Part shown: piece by piece, positions 1 through 6,614 of the stretch
Numbering within the stretch: the first letter of the stretch is position 1
Layout: each line of letters begins with the position of its first letter
Assembly (NCBI GenBank): GCA_910588965.1
Contig: CAJUSO010000066.1
Location: forward strand, 1 to 15,163
Length of the DNA stretch: 15,163 nt
Origin: an uncultured Lachnospiraceae bacterium
GTDB lineage: Bacteria > Bacillota > Clostridia > Lachnospirales > Lachnospiraceae
Direction: 5' to 3'
Notes under the pieces: model-generated
Databases searched by the model: none
The model's input: only the letters and a program-made list of their open reading frames with translations
Told to the model about the DNA's origin: nothing
Program-made: the position numbers and the translations under genes

Positions 1-600
1 TCCTCCCTGTTGCGGGTGTCGGTGAGCAACATAAGAATTATACCATATTATTTGGTGTTCTTCTATCTTTTCCCTAAAAATGGTTTGTAACTGTGATTAT
101 GGCTGACACAATCCGATACCCGCTCTACCAATGGACTCTTCTAGTAGACACTGTTTTAAAGCCATCTTCCTTTGCAGTTGATATCCTTGATTTCTGCTTT
201 TACCATCCGAGCAAAAAATCCAACCCTTTTTCTCACCGGCTCTGAATAATCTGCTTTAACTATATTTTTTATCCTTATCTGATTCCACACTTGTGTGGGT
301 TATCATAAAAACGCCACAATTTGCCCAATATCAAGGGAAGCCGAGATTGATTGCACCAGAAATTATATGGTTTCCCCAAATGATGCAATTTAGCAATAAC
401 TAAAATAATTTTTATTAATTTTTAAATGGATTCTATCCTGGTTGCACACATTTAAAATGAGAAATTGCAATGGAAAAATATAGACACGCGCAAAGCTTGC
501 TATGATACATATCCAGAAGGCAAGCAGCAGGATATTGACTGACCTTCGCAGCAGATGCCAAATATCCGCACAAGTGCGGCTGCTTAGCGCGTTGCTTCGG
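1..600. other. Region with no recognised gene, downstream of alaS
   Basis: No coding region is recognisable on either strand here; all frames are broken and the middle (roughly 370-480) is A+T-rich. It holds the left-edge promoter at 37-65 and two 14-bp perfect palindromes of like design, CCACACTTGTGTGG (285-298) and CCGCACAAGTGCGG (566-579). These palindromes could be protein binding sites. I see no tRNA, riboswitch or mobile-element end. Confidence 0.5.
37..65 (-). promoter_or_regulatory. Sigma-A promoter of a gene beyond the left edge
   Basis: On the minus strand there is a perfect extended -10, TGGTATAAT (hexamer at 37-42, TG at 44-45). A weak -35, TAGAAG, lies 17 bases upstream at 60-65. 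About 30 bases downstream of the expected transcription start the window ends in AGGGAGGA (1-8), a strong ribosome binding site. A minus-strand gene therefore very probably starts just outside the window. Its identity cannot be seen. Confidence 0.6.
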
Positions 601-643
601 GAAAAAGAAAATGGCTATCTCCTACGGTAAATAGGAAATAGCC
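601..643 (-). terminator. Rho-independent terminator of alaS
   Basis: A 12-bp stem (613-624 with 632-643) encloses a 7-base loop. It has a single C/A mismatch on the plus strand, which becomes a permitted G-U pair in the minus-strand RNA. On the minus strand the stem is followed by ATTTTCTTTTT, a typical U-rich tail. It sits about 20 bases after the alaS stop codon, so it should end the alaS transcript. Confidence 0.85.
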
Positions 644-664
644 AAGATACTTAAATATTAAATA

Positions 665-3322
665 TTAATTATTAATCTGCCCCTCCAGCGCAATTTTGGC
701 TTCTGCAATGGCTTCTGGTATCCCAGCCGGGTTCTTACCGCCTGCCTGCGCCATATTCGGCCGGCCGCCGCCGCCGCCGCCCACTTTCCCGGCGATAGAC
801 TTAATCAAATTGCCGGCATGTGCGCCCTGATCCATCGCCTTTTGGGTAGCCATGGCAACCAGGTTCACTTTGCCGTCTTTCTCAGAGGCAAGCACAACCA
901 CGCCATCCCCTAATTTGCCCTTCAGCTGGTCTCCTAAGTCACGCAGGCCGTTCATATCCACCCCTGCCACACTGGCTGCCAAAAGCTTGACCCCTTTTAC
1001 CTCAGACACCTGGTCCATGACGTCCCCCAAGGCATCCTGTGCCGCCTTGCTCTTTAAGGCTTCATTCTCCCCCTGCAATGCTTTCATTTCTGCCATCAGG
1101 TGCTCCAGCTTCTCCACCAGGCCTGCCGGATTGGCCTTTACGGCCTTCGCCGCTGCCTGCAGGGTTTCCTCCAGCCTGTCGTAATAGGCAAAGACAGCCT
1201 TCGAGGTCAGCGCTTCAATCCTGCGCACCCCTGCCGCCACGCCAGATTCAGAAATTATCTTAAACGCACTGATGCTGCTGGTGTTCCCCACATGGGTGCC
1301 GCCGCACAGTTCTACAGAGAAATCGCCCATCTTCACCACGCGGACAGCATCACCGTATTTTTCCCCAAACAGAGCCATAGCCCCTGTCTTTTTCGCTTCC
1401 TCCAAACTCATGACCTCTGTGGTAACTGGAAGGGATGAGGCGATTTTGTCATTGACAATCGCTTCCACCCTGGCAATTTCCTCTGGGGACATAGCAGCAA
1501 AATGGGAAAAGTCAAAGCGCAGCCTGTCTGCGTTCACATCAGATCCGTGCTGCTCCACATGGGTGCCCAGCACTTCCCGGAGCGCCTTCTGCAGCAAATG
1601 GGTAGCGCTGTGGTTCCGGCCAATCAACGCACGCTTCCCTGCATCCACAGACAGCTCCACCACATCGCCAACTTTGAACATGCCTGCCGTTACCACGCCC
1701 ACATGGCCAATACGGCCGCCCCGCAGATGGATGGTATCCTCTACGCAAAACTCACTTTCCCCAAAGCGGATAATACCTGTATCTGCATTCTGCCCGCCCA
1801 TTGTGGCGTAGAAAGGCGTCTCTTCTACGATTACCGTACCTCTTTCACCGTCAGATAAAGCCTCCGTCAGTTCAGCCTCCGTGGCTAGGACGGTAATCTT
1901 TGACTGATGGGTGAGGCTGTCATAACCCACGAAATCAGACGTGACAGAAACGTCAATTTCATCATATACGGTAGCGTCAGCCCCCATATAATTTGTCTCT
2001 TTCCGGGCATTCCTAGCTTTGCTGCGCTGCTCCTCCATACATGACCGGAAGCCTTCTTCATCAATGGAAAACCCTTTCTCCTCCAGGATTTCCTGGGTCA
2101 GGTCCAGCGGGAAGCCATAGGTATCATAAAGCTTAAACGCATGTGCGCCGGATAATACCCTAGACCCGTCCTTAGCCATTTCCTCCTGCATGTCTGCCAG
2201 GATGCTCAAGCCCTGGTCGATGGTCTTATCAAACTTCTCTTCTTCTTGGGTCAGTACCTTAAAGATAAATTCCTTCTTTTCTTCCAGTTCCGGATAGCCA
2301 TCCTTGCTCTCTGCAATCACCGTAGCGCTCAAAGTAGCCAGGAACCTGCCTGAAATCCCCAAAAGCCTCCCATGGCGTGCAGCCCGGCGGATTAAGCGCC
2401 GCAGCACATACCCGCGCCCTTCGTTGCTGGGCATGATGCCGTCGGAAATCATAAACGTAGCAGAACGCATATGGTCCGTTATCAAACGGATAGATACGTC
2501 ATCCCTGGCATCTGCCTGATACGCCTTGCCAGACACCTGGCACACCTTATCCCGGATAGCCTTCATGGTATCAATGTCAAAAACGGAATCCACATCCTGC
2601 ACTACCACTGCCAGGCGCTCTAAGCCCATGCCGGTATCTATGTTCTTGGTGGCAAGCTCTTCATAATGGCCATGCCCATCCCCGTCAAACTGGGTAAACA
2701 CATTATTCCAGACCTCCATAAAGCGGTCGCATTCGCAGCCTACCTTACAGTCTGGGCTGCCGCATCCGTAAGCTTCCCCCCTGTCATAATAAATCTCTGA
2801 GCAAGGGCCGCAGGGGCCTGCGCCATGCTCCCAGAAATTATCGCATTTCCCATCCTCATCACGGTAAAACCGGGTGATTTTCTCTGCCGGTACGCCCACT
2901 TCCTTGGTCCAAATCCCGAAAGCTTCGTCATCCTCCCCATAAATGGAAGGATACAGCCGTTCCGGCTCCATGCCGATAACCTCTGTCAGGAATTCCCAGC
3001 TCCAGGCAATGGCCTCGTGCTTGAAGTAATCCCCAAAAGAAAAATTCCCCAGCATCTCAAAAAAAGTAAGATGGCGCGCCGTCTTACCCACATTTTCAAT
3101 ATCTCCGGTACGGATACATTTCTGGCAGGTCGTCACCCTCTTCTTGGGCGGGATCTCCTGCCCTGTAAAATAAGGCTTCAAGGGAGCCATCCCCGCATTA
3201 ATCAGCAACAGGCTGTTGTCATTATGCGGAACCAGTGAAAAGCTTTTCATTGCCAGATGCCCCTTGCTTTCAAAGAACTCCAGGTACATCCTGCGCAGTT
3301 CATTCACTCCAAATTTTTTCAC
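665..3322 (-). CDS. alaS: Alanine--tRNA ligase (AlaRS)
   Basis: Cytoplasmic class II synthetase that charges tRNA-Ala and edits mischarged Ser/Gly. The 885-residue length is normal for a full AlaRS. The N-terminal catalytic core is recognisable (NELRRMYLEFFESKGH, FFEMLGNFSFGDYFK, then a Cys-rich stretch usual in clostridia). The editing domain carries its zinc ligands H571 and H575 (HSATH) and C673 and H677 (CGGTH). The C-Ala domain ends with a run of six glycines and NPAGIPEAI. I chose GTG at 3320-3322: a GGAGG site at 3332-3336 lies 9 bases before it, and the protein then begins MKKFGVNEL as relatives do. An in-frame ATG at 3347-3349 would add 9 residues but places the ribosome site inside the gene. 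The family's usual ARHxTFFEM has Leu at x. It is probably co-transcribed with the small membrane ORF upstream from the promoter at 3557-3585 and ends at the terminator at 601-643. No T-box leader is present. Confidence 0.97.
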   Translation of the reverse strand: MKKFGVNELRRMYLEFFESKGHLAMKSFSLVPHNDNSLLLINAGMAPLKPYFTGQEIPPKKRVTTCQKCIRTGDIENVGKTARHLTFFEMLGNFSFGDYFKHEAIAWSWEFLTEVIGMEPERLYPSIYGEDDEAFGIWTKEVGVPAEKITRFYRDEDGKCDNFWEHGAGPCGPCSEIYYDRGEAYGCGSPDCKVGCECDRFMEVWNNVFTQFDGDGHGHYEELATKNIDTGMGLERLAVVVQDVDSVFDIDTMKAIRDKVCQVSGKAYQADARDDVSIRLITDHMRSATFMISDGIMPSNEGRGYVLRRLIRRAARHGRLLGISGRFLATLSATVIAESKDGYPELEEKKEFIFKVLTQEEEKFDKTIDQGLSILADMQEEMAKDGSRVLSGAHAFKLYDTYGFPLDLTQEILEEKGFSIDEEGFRSCMEEQRSKARNARKETNYMGADATVYDEIDVSVTSDFVGYDSLTHQSKITVLATEAELTEALSDGERGTVIVEETPFYATMGGQNADTGIIRFGESEFCVEDTIHLRGGRIGHVGVVTAGMFKVGDVVELSVDAGKRALIGRNHSATHLLQKALREVLGTHVEQHGSDVNADRLRFDFSHFAAMSPEEIARVEAIVNDKIASSLPVTTEVMSLEEAKKTGAMALFGEKYGDAVRVVKMGDFSVELCGGTHVGNTSSISAFKIISESGVAAGVRRIEALTSKAVFAYYDRLEETLQAAAKAVKANPAGLVEKLEHLMAEMKALQGENEALKSKAAQDALGDVMDQVSEVKGVKLLAASVAGVDMNGLRDLGDQLKGKLGDGVVVLASEKDGKVNLVAMATQKAMDQGAHAGNLIKSIAGKVGGGGGGRPNMAQAGGKNPAGIPEAIAEAKIALEGQINN

Positions 3323-3354
3323 AACAACTTTCCTCCGAATGTCTGTCATTCATT

Positions 3355-3387
3355 TGCTGCAGCCCAAACCCTGCCTGGGCTGCAGCA
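3355..3387 (-). promoter_or_regulatory. Strong hairpin in the alaS leader
   Basis: A perfect 12-bp inverted repeat (3355-3366 with 3376-3387) encloses a 9-base loop. It falls between the stop of the 42-residue ORF and the alaS ribosome site, with about 18 bases from stem to GGAGG. Neither strand has a U-run after it, so it is not a standard intrinsic terminator. It could be an RNA processing or stability element, or a control structure that sets alaS expression relative to the small ORF. The structure is seen; the role is inference. Confidence 0.55.
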
Positions 3388-3403
3388 TCCTACCCTGTGT
3401 CAA

Positions 3404-3532
3404 TTATTCTGCCGGCGCATTTGCATCCTTCCTGTCACGGAGCTTCTTTCCGATGAAAAGGCCGCACACCGCTACCGCTGCAAATATAATAAATTTAACT
3501 GCATATTGTATAAAGCTTGCTAAAAATGCCAT
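3404..3532 (-). CDS. Small single-span membrane protein (42 aa)
   Basis: This short ORF begins MAFLASFIQYAVKFIIFAAV and ends KDANAPAE. Residues about 5-28 are hydrophobic and form one probable membrane helix (through VCGLFIGKK). They are followed by a basic juxtamembrane stretch (KKLRDRKD) that should face the cytoplasm. An ideal ribosome site, AGGAGGTG, lies 5 bases before the ATG, and a good sigma-A promoter (3557-3585) lies just upstream with a leader of only some 20 bases. It precedes alaS by 81 bases and probably shares its transcript. I do not recognise a characterised family. The strong start signals and sensible topology argue that it is real. Function unknown. Confidence 0.8.
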   Translation of the reverse strand: MAFLASFIQYAVKFIIFAAVAVCGLFIGKKLRDRKDANAPAE

Positions 3533-3556
3533 AAAAACACCTCCTGTCCGACTTTT

Positions 3557-3585
3557 ATCATATCATATGCCCCTTGGATTTTCAA
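3557..3585 (-). promoter_or_regulatory. Sigma-A promoter for the small membrane ORF and alaS
   Basis: On the minus strand there is TTGAAA (3580-3585), a 17-base spacer and TATGAT (3557-3562), each one base off consensus, with an extended TGA before the -10. The predicted start is within about 20 bases of the AGGAGGTG ribosome site of the 42-residue ORF. There is no room for a T-box or other long leader. Confidence 0.8.
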
Positions 3586-3643
3586 GTACCGCATGTAACT
3601 GCCTGGAAGAATTGCTGCCCATGCCAAGCTGTTGCATCCTCCC

Positions 3644-4639
3644 TTATTCCAGGAAACGGGGATGTGGGTAATAGCTGAATGCAGCCTTCCCGATGATATC
3701 CCCCTTCTTGACAAACTGGTTATCCCAAAACCGGGAATCCCAGGAATCATTACGGTTATCCCCCATCATGAAATAACATCCCTCCGGCACCTCGTACGGC
3801 CCAAAGTCCTCTTCAAAGATTTCCTGCGTATAGTCATGGCTGATAGGGCTGCCATTAATATACACCACACCGCCTATCCCTTCAATCGTCTCGCCAGGCA
3901 GCCCCATAATGCGTTTTAGGTAAAGGGTCTCCCCGTCGTCTGGATAGATAAACGTCACGATATCCCCCCTTTGGGGTTCCCCGAACACATAGGCCAGCCG
4001 GTTAACAATAATCCGGTCCCCAGCCATTACTGTCGTCTCCATAGAGCCTGAGGGCACCTGGGCATTGGCAATAATATATTTGCTAAGGAAAAAGCCAATA
4101 AGCAGCGCCGCCACAACCATGGTAATATTGCTGCGCAGTTCCTTCTTAAAAGCTTTCTTCTTATCCTTTTTCCTTGCTGCCTCCCTCTCTTCCGAATCCT
4201 TTTCCTGCAGCTCCTCCCCAGGCATCCCTCCTGCTGCTTCCTCCCCTTCCCCTATCAGGGCGCCTTCTTCCAGCCACTCCCCTGCTTCTGCCATCCTTTC
4301 CCCTGCCCAACTTGACCCTTTTGATGATGCATCTTCTCCTGCCCAGCCTGCTCCTTCTGATGATGCATTTTCTCCTGCCCAGCCTGCTCCTTCTGATGAT
4401 ACATCTTCTCCTGCCCAGTTAGGCTCTTCTGATGATTCACTTTTTCCTGCCCAGTTAGGCTCTTCTGATGATGCGTCTTCTCCTGCCCAGTCAGACCCTT
4501 CTGATGATTCACTTTCTCCTGCCCAGCTTGCTTCCTCTGATGATGCATCTTCTCTTGCCCAGCGATTCCCCTTTTGGGATTTTCTCCCTCTATCACTTTG
4601 CCCTGCCTCCTGGCCGTTTTCCTTGCTCCAATTTTCCAT
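3644..4639 (-). CDS. lepB: Signal peptidase I with N-terminal Trp-repeat extension
   Basis: Membrane serine protease that removes signal peptides from exported proteins. The C-terminal half is a standard Gram-positive type I signal peptidase. It has one membrane helix (about 172-191), nucleophile S199 in PSGSMETT, general base K242 in YLKRIMGLPGE, and a terminal GDNRNDSWDSR box. S199 and K242 are 43 residues apart, as expected. Ahead of the helix is an unusual, hydrophilic, acidic cytoplasmic region of about 140 residues. In it a 12-residue unit (consensus WAGEDASSEGxx) repeats from about residue 28 to 111, encoded by the 36-bp array at 4305-4556. This is followed by a Glu-rich then Lys-rich stretch (about 112-168). 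The start ATG has GGAAGG 5 bases upstream. Start choice is less certain than the catalytic part, since a later start could delete the repeats. The neighbour upstream is holA, separated by a minisatellite. No clear terminator follows the stop. Confidence 0.93.
   Translation of the reverse strand: MENWSKENGQEAGQSDRGRKSQKGNRWAREDASSEEASWAGESESSEGSDWAGEDASSEEPNWAGKSESSEEPNWAGEDVSSEGAGWAGENASSEGAGWAGEDASSKGSSWAGERMAEAGEWLEEGALIGEGEEAAGGMPGEELQEKDSEEREAARKKDKKKAFKKELRSNITMVVAALLIGFFLSKYIIANAQVPSGSMETTVMAGDRIIVNRLAYVFGEPQRGDIVTFIYPDDGETLYLKRIMGLPGETIEGIGGVVYINGSPISHDYTQEIFEEDFGPYEVPEGCYFMMGDNRNDSWDSRFWDNQFVKKGDIIGKAAFSYYPHPRFLE
4305..4556 (-). repeat. 36-bp in-frame tandem array inside lepB (7 units)
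   Basis: Seven consecutive units of exactly 36 bp, each starting GCCCA on the plus strand, run at 4305, 4341, 4377, 4413, 4449, 4485 and 4521, with a partial eighth from 4557. All keep the reading frame of lepB and encode a Trp every 12 residues. Third-position and a few replacement differences between units show that the array is not a very recent clean expansion. Unit endings alternate between EDA-type and ESE-type. Confidence 0.95.
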
Positions 4640-4669
4640 ATCTGCCTTCCACCGCTTTCTTGATTGCTA

Positions 4670-4990
4670 TATTGCCATCCTATCCTGTATAGTTTATTGC
4701 CCAGCCACTCTATCACTCTCCCAGCCTGCATGATTATGCTTGCTTCCTTGGCCATTCCAACACCATCCCAGCCTGCATGGCTATGCCTGCTTCCTTGGCC
4801 ATTCCAACACTATCCCAACTGGCATGGTTTGTTGCCTGGCCACTCTATCACTCTCCCAGCCTGCATGGTTATGCCTGCTTCCTTGGCCATTCCAACACCA
4901 TCCCAGCCTGCATGGCTATGCTTGCTTCCTTGGCCATTCCAACACTATCCCAGCCTACCTGGTTATCTTGCCTTGGCCGCTATATCCTGT
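4670..4990. repeat. Degenerate 47-bp minisatellite between holA and lepB
   Basis: A unit beginning CCCAGCCTGCATGG and containing TTGGCCATTCCAA recurs at 4720, 4767, 4855, 4902 and, diverged, at 4814 and 4949. Most units are 47 bp; the unit at 4814 is shortened to 41 bp, so 47+47+41 forms a higher-order repeat of 135 bp (for example 4697 matches 4832). Weaker copies flank both ends. Because 47 is not a multiple of three, and frames contain stops on the minus strand, it is not conserved as protein. Each unit carries the small inverted repeat TTGG-CCATT-CCAA. Confidence 0.9.
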
Positions 4991-5021
4991 CTAAGCTTGC
5001 CCAGTCATGCTATCTTTTGTC

Positions 5022-5027
5022 ATTATA
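5022..5027 (-). promoter_or_regulatory. Possible -10 box for lepB
   Basis: On the minus strand a perfect TATAAT hexamer lies about 25 bases after the holA stop, in A+T-rich sequence. No good -35 is visible 16-18 bases upstream. If used, the minisatellite would form a roughly 380-base leader of lepB. Low confidence. Confidence 0.25.
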
Positions 5028-5050
5028 TTTCTATCTTTACTTTCATTTGC

Positions 5051-6031
5051 CTAATTTTGGCTATATTTCACAATCAGCAGCTCTACCGCCAACCTATCAT
5101 TTAGCCTCCCTGTCTTTACATCCTCTTCGGCCTGCACACAATCCGCCACCGCGCCTTTTAATTTTCCCACCGGCAGCTTTTCTGCCTGGGCAAGGTTTTT
5201 CCGGACTGCAAATTCTGGTATGCCAGCTTTCGAGGCAATGGCTTTCTGGCCATACCCCTGGCTTCTTAGCCCTTTCACCAAATACAGGATGCGGAACTGC
5301 CTTGCAATTAGGAAGAGGATCCGCATAGGGGGCTCTTTCAGGGCAAGCAGGTCATAATACAGATCCAACGCTTTTTCCTGCCGTTTCCCCACAATATTGT
5401 CCACCATCTCAAAAACTTTCCCTGTGGCCTGGGACACGCACACGGCCTCCACATCCTCCGCTGTAATGGCTTCCCGCCCCATCGTATAGCAAAATAGCTT
5501 CTCCAGCTCCCTATCAATATGCCCCATATCATTTTCCGCCTTCTCCAGGAATAGCTGCATGACAGGCTGGGTAATCTTTTTCTTTTCTTTCTTAAGCCGC
5601 ATGAGGATCCATTGCACCAAAACCTTCTCTCCCTGCCGGGGAAACTCCACCGCCCTCCCTGCTTTTTTGACGGCTTTGTACATCTTACTGCGCCTATCCA
5701 CCTCTTCCTCCACAAATACAAAACAGGCGGTGCCCGCAATTTCCTTCATGTAATCGGCCAGCGCTTCACAGGGATGTTTGAACACACCGCTGTTCTCTAT
5801 TAGGATCAATCTATGTTCTGCAAAAAAAGGAAGCGTCTCTGCCAGGTCAATGATTTCCCCAGGGTTGATATTTTTCCCCTCAAAATATGCAGCATTCATG
5901 GTATCGCCTGGCTGGGACAATGCCTCCTGCAGCTTTTTTTTATACTGGTTTTTCAAGTAAGCCTCTTCCCCGTACAATAAATACACCGGCTGGAACACCC
6001 CAGCTGCTATATCTGCGTCAATCGTCCTCAC
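5051..6031 (-). CDS. holA: DNA polymerase III subunit delta
   Basis: Clamp-loader delta subunit, which opens the beta sliding clamp during DNA replication in the cytoplasm. The 326-residue length suits the family. The N-terminus is a clear match to the family pattern (FQPVYLLYGEEAYLKNQY), followed by the AAA-type fold without a functional P-loop, as is normal for delta. The conserved middle includes DMGHIDRELEKL (pairing to a lid region) and a C-terminal helical domain. I chose GTG at 6029-6031, 8 bases after GGAGG, giving MRTIDADIAAG. An in-frame ATG at 6044-6046 would add five residues but put the ribosome site within the gene. It has its own promoter at 6102-6130. No terminator follows; the 47-bp minisatellite begins about 60 bases after the stop. 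Confidence 0.95.
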   Translation of the reverse strand: MRTIDADIAAGVFQPVYLLYGEEAYLKNQYKKKLQEALSQPGDTMNAAYFEGKNINPGEIIDLAETLPFFAEHRLILIENSGVFKHPCEALADYMKEIAGTACFVFVEEEVDRRSKMYKAVKKAGRAVEFPRQGEKVLVQWILMRLKKEKKKITQPVMQLFLEKAENDMGHIDRELEKLFCYTMGREAITAEDVEAVCVSQATGKVFEMVDNIVGKRQEKALDLYYDLLALKEPPMRILFLIARQFRILYLVKGLRSQGYGQKAIASKAGIPEFAVRKNLAQAEKLPVGKLKGAVADCVQAEEDVKTGRLNDRLAVELLIVKYSQN

Positions 6032-6101
6032 CGCGCCGTCCTCCATTTAAAATAAGCCCCTGCAGCCTGCCCCGGGAAAGGGCTGCCCCACAGTTCTTTT
6101 T

Positions 6102-6130
6102 ATTATACTACTTCTGGATAGCCACTACAA
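6102..6130 (-). promoter_or_regulatory. Sigma-A promoter of holA
   Basis: On the minus strand there is TTGTAG (6125-6130), a 17-base spacer and a perfect TATAAT (6102-6107). The predicted leader is about 60 bases and contains a GCAGCC/GGCTGC inverted repeat before the GGAGG site of holA. Confidence 0.7.
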
Positions 6131-6235
6131 GCCAAAAATAAAAAACAAAAAGCGCCAGCAGTTATGGTGATTATTATTTCCATAACAATAGCCTTTCTAC
6201 CATCTTGCGTTTATGATTACCTATGTTACCCTTGC

Positions 6236-6386
6236 CTAGTTACCGATAAACTCCACCGCAACGCTCACTTTCACATTATCGCAGTCCTTTGTAAAAATGG
6301 GGGTTACCGGTCCAGAATAAAGGCAGTCCCTGCCGATAGGTTCAAGCTCATCTGCATAATGGACACAAAAAACCGGAGAGAAGCCT
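6236..6386 (-). pseudogene. Possible coding remnant without a start
   Basis: A minus-strand frame ending at TAG (6236-6238) reads like real protein for about 50 codons (for example ADELEPIGRDCLYSG and NVKVSVAVEFIGN, with balanced codon use). It has no usable ATG, GTG or TTG at a sensible place, and the terminator at 6367-6405 cuts across it. I therefore read it as a fragment of a lost gene rather than a live one. Family not recognised. It could also be chance. Confidence 0.3.
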
Positions 6387-6405
6387 TCATAATTCCTTCT
6401 CTCCG
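6367..6405 (-). terminator. Rho-independent terminator, no intact gene before it
   Basis: A perfect 10-bp stem CGGAGAGAAG (6374-6383 with 6396-6405) encloses a 12-base loop. On the minus strand it is followed by one G and then six T. It lies about 150 bases after the terminator of the CPBP protease gene, so it either backs that one up or served the decayed gene at 6387-6545, whose last stop codon lies in the loop. Confidence 0.8.
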
Positions 6406-6545
6406 ATTGCTTTAAGCATGTCCTGAATATTTACTGCTATACAATCATATATCTAATGCTTCTACAAAATCTTCCGCCTTTTTTGGCAATACACTTCCCG
6501 CCAGTAGGGCATGTTATGGTCTTTCACCGATTCGATTACGCCCAT
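6387..6545 (-). pseudogene. Possible frameshifted small gene remnant
   Basis: On the minus strand an ATG at 6543-6545 opens a frame (MGVIESVKDHNMPYWREVYC) that shifts at a run of six A. It then continues plausibly as KKAEDFVEALDI, shifts again, and ends as NIQDMLKAIGEKEL with TGA at 6387-6389. Two frameshifts are needed to join the parts, so a decayed gene of about 52 codons is the simplest reading. The final stop falls inside the loop of the terminator at 6367-6405, which is a natural place for a gene's end. No homologue recognised. Confidence 0.35.
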
Positions 6546-6558
6546 ACTGGGCGCACGG

Positions 6559-6592
6559 AAAAGGGGATGGCCAACTGCTTTTGCCATCCCCT
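6559..6592 (-). terminator. Rho-independent terminator of the CPBP protease gene
   Basis: A perfect 10-bp stem AGGGGATGGC (6562-6571 with 6583-6592) encloses an 11-base loop. On the minus strand it is followed by a short T run. It begins about 22 bases after the protease stop codon. Confidence 0.8.
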
Positions 6593-6614
6593 GGAACTGT
6601 ATGGAAAACCTTCC

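Noticed and set aside
3323..3643. T-box leader for alaS
   Set aside because: I looked for the T-box consensus and specifier stem. The space upstream is only 81 bases to a small ORF and then a short promoter region, and no match was found.
3590..3650. Terminator for lepB
   Set aside because: CCTGGAA and TTCCAGG form a distant 7-bp inverted repeat around the lepB stop, but the loop is very large and no T run follows.
4305..4556. CRISPR-like 36-bp period
   Set aside because: Units are contiguous with no unique spacers and lie in frame inside lepB; no cas genes are nearby.
4255..4755. 166-codon minus-strand frame with GQEKMHHQK repeats
   Set aside because: It is another frame of the 36-bp array; the lepB frame holds the signal peptidase domain and a ribosome site. 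This frame ends without any known domain.
4664..5328. Plus-strand frames through the 47-bp repeats (Pro/Leu/Trp-rich)
   Set aside because: The 47-bp period shifts frame at each copy. There is no ribosome site, and the frames run into the complement of holA.
6164..6415. 83-codon plus-strand ORF
   Set aside because: No ribosome site, no recognisable protein features, and it runs across a minus-strand terminator and minus-strand coding-like remnants.
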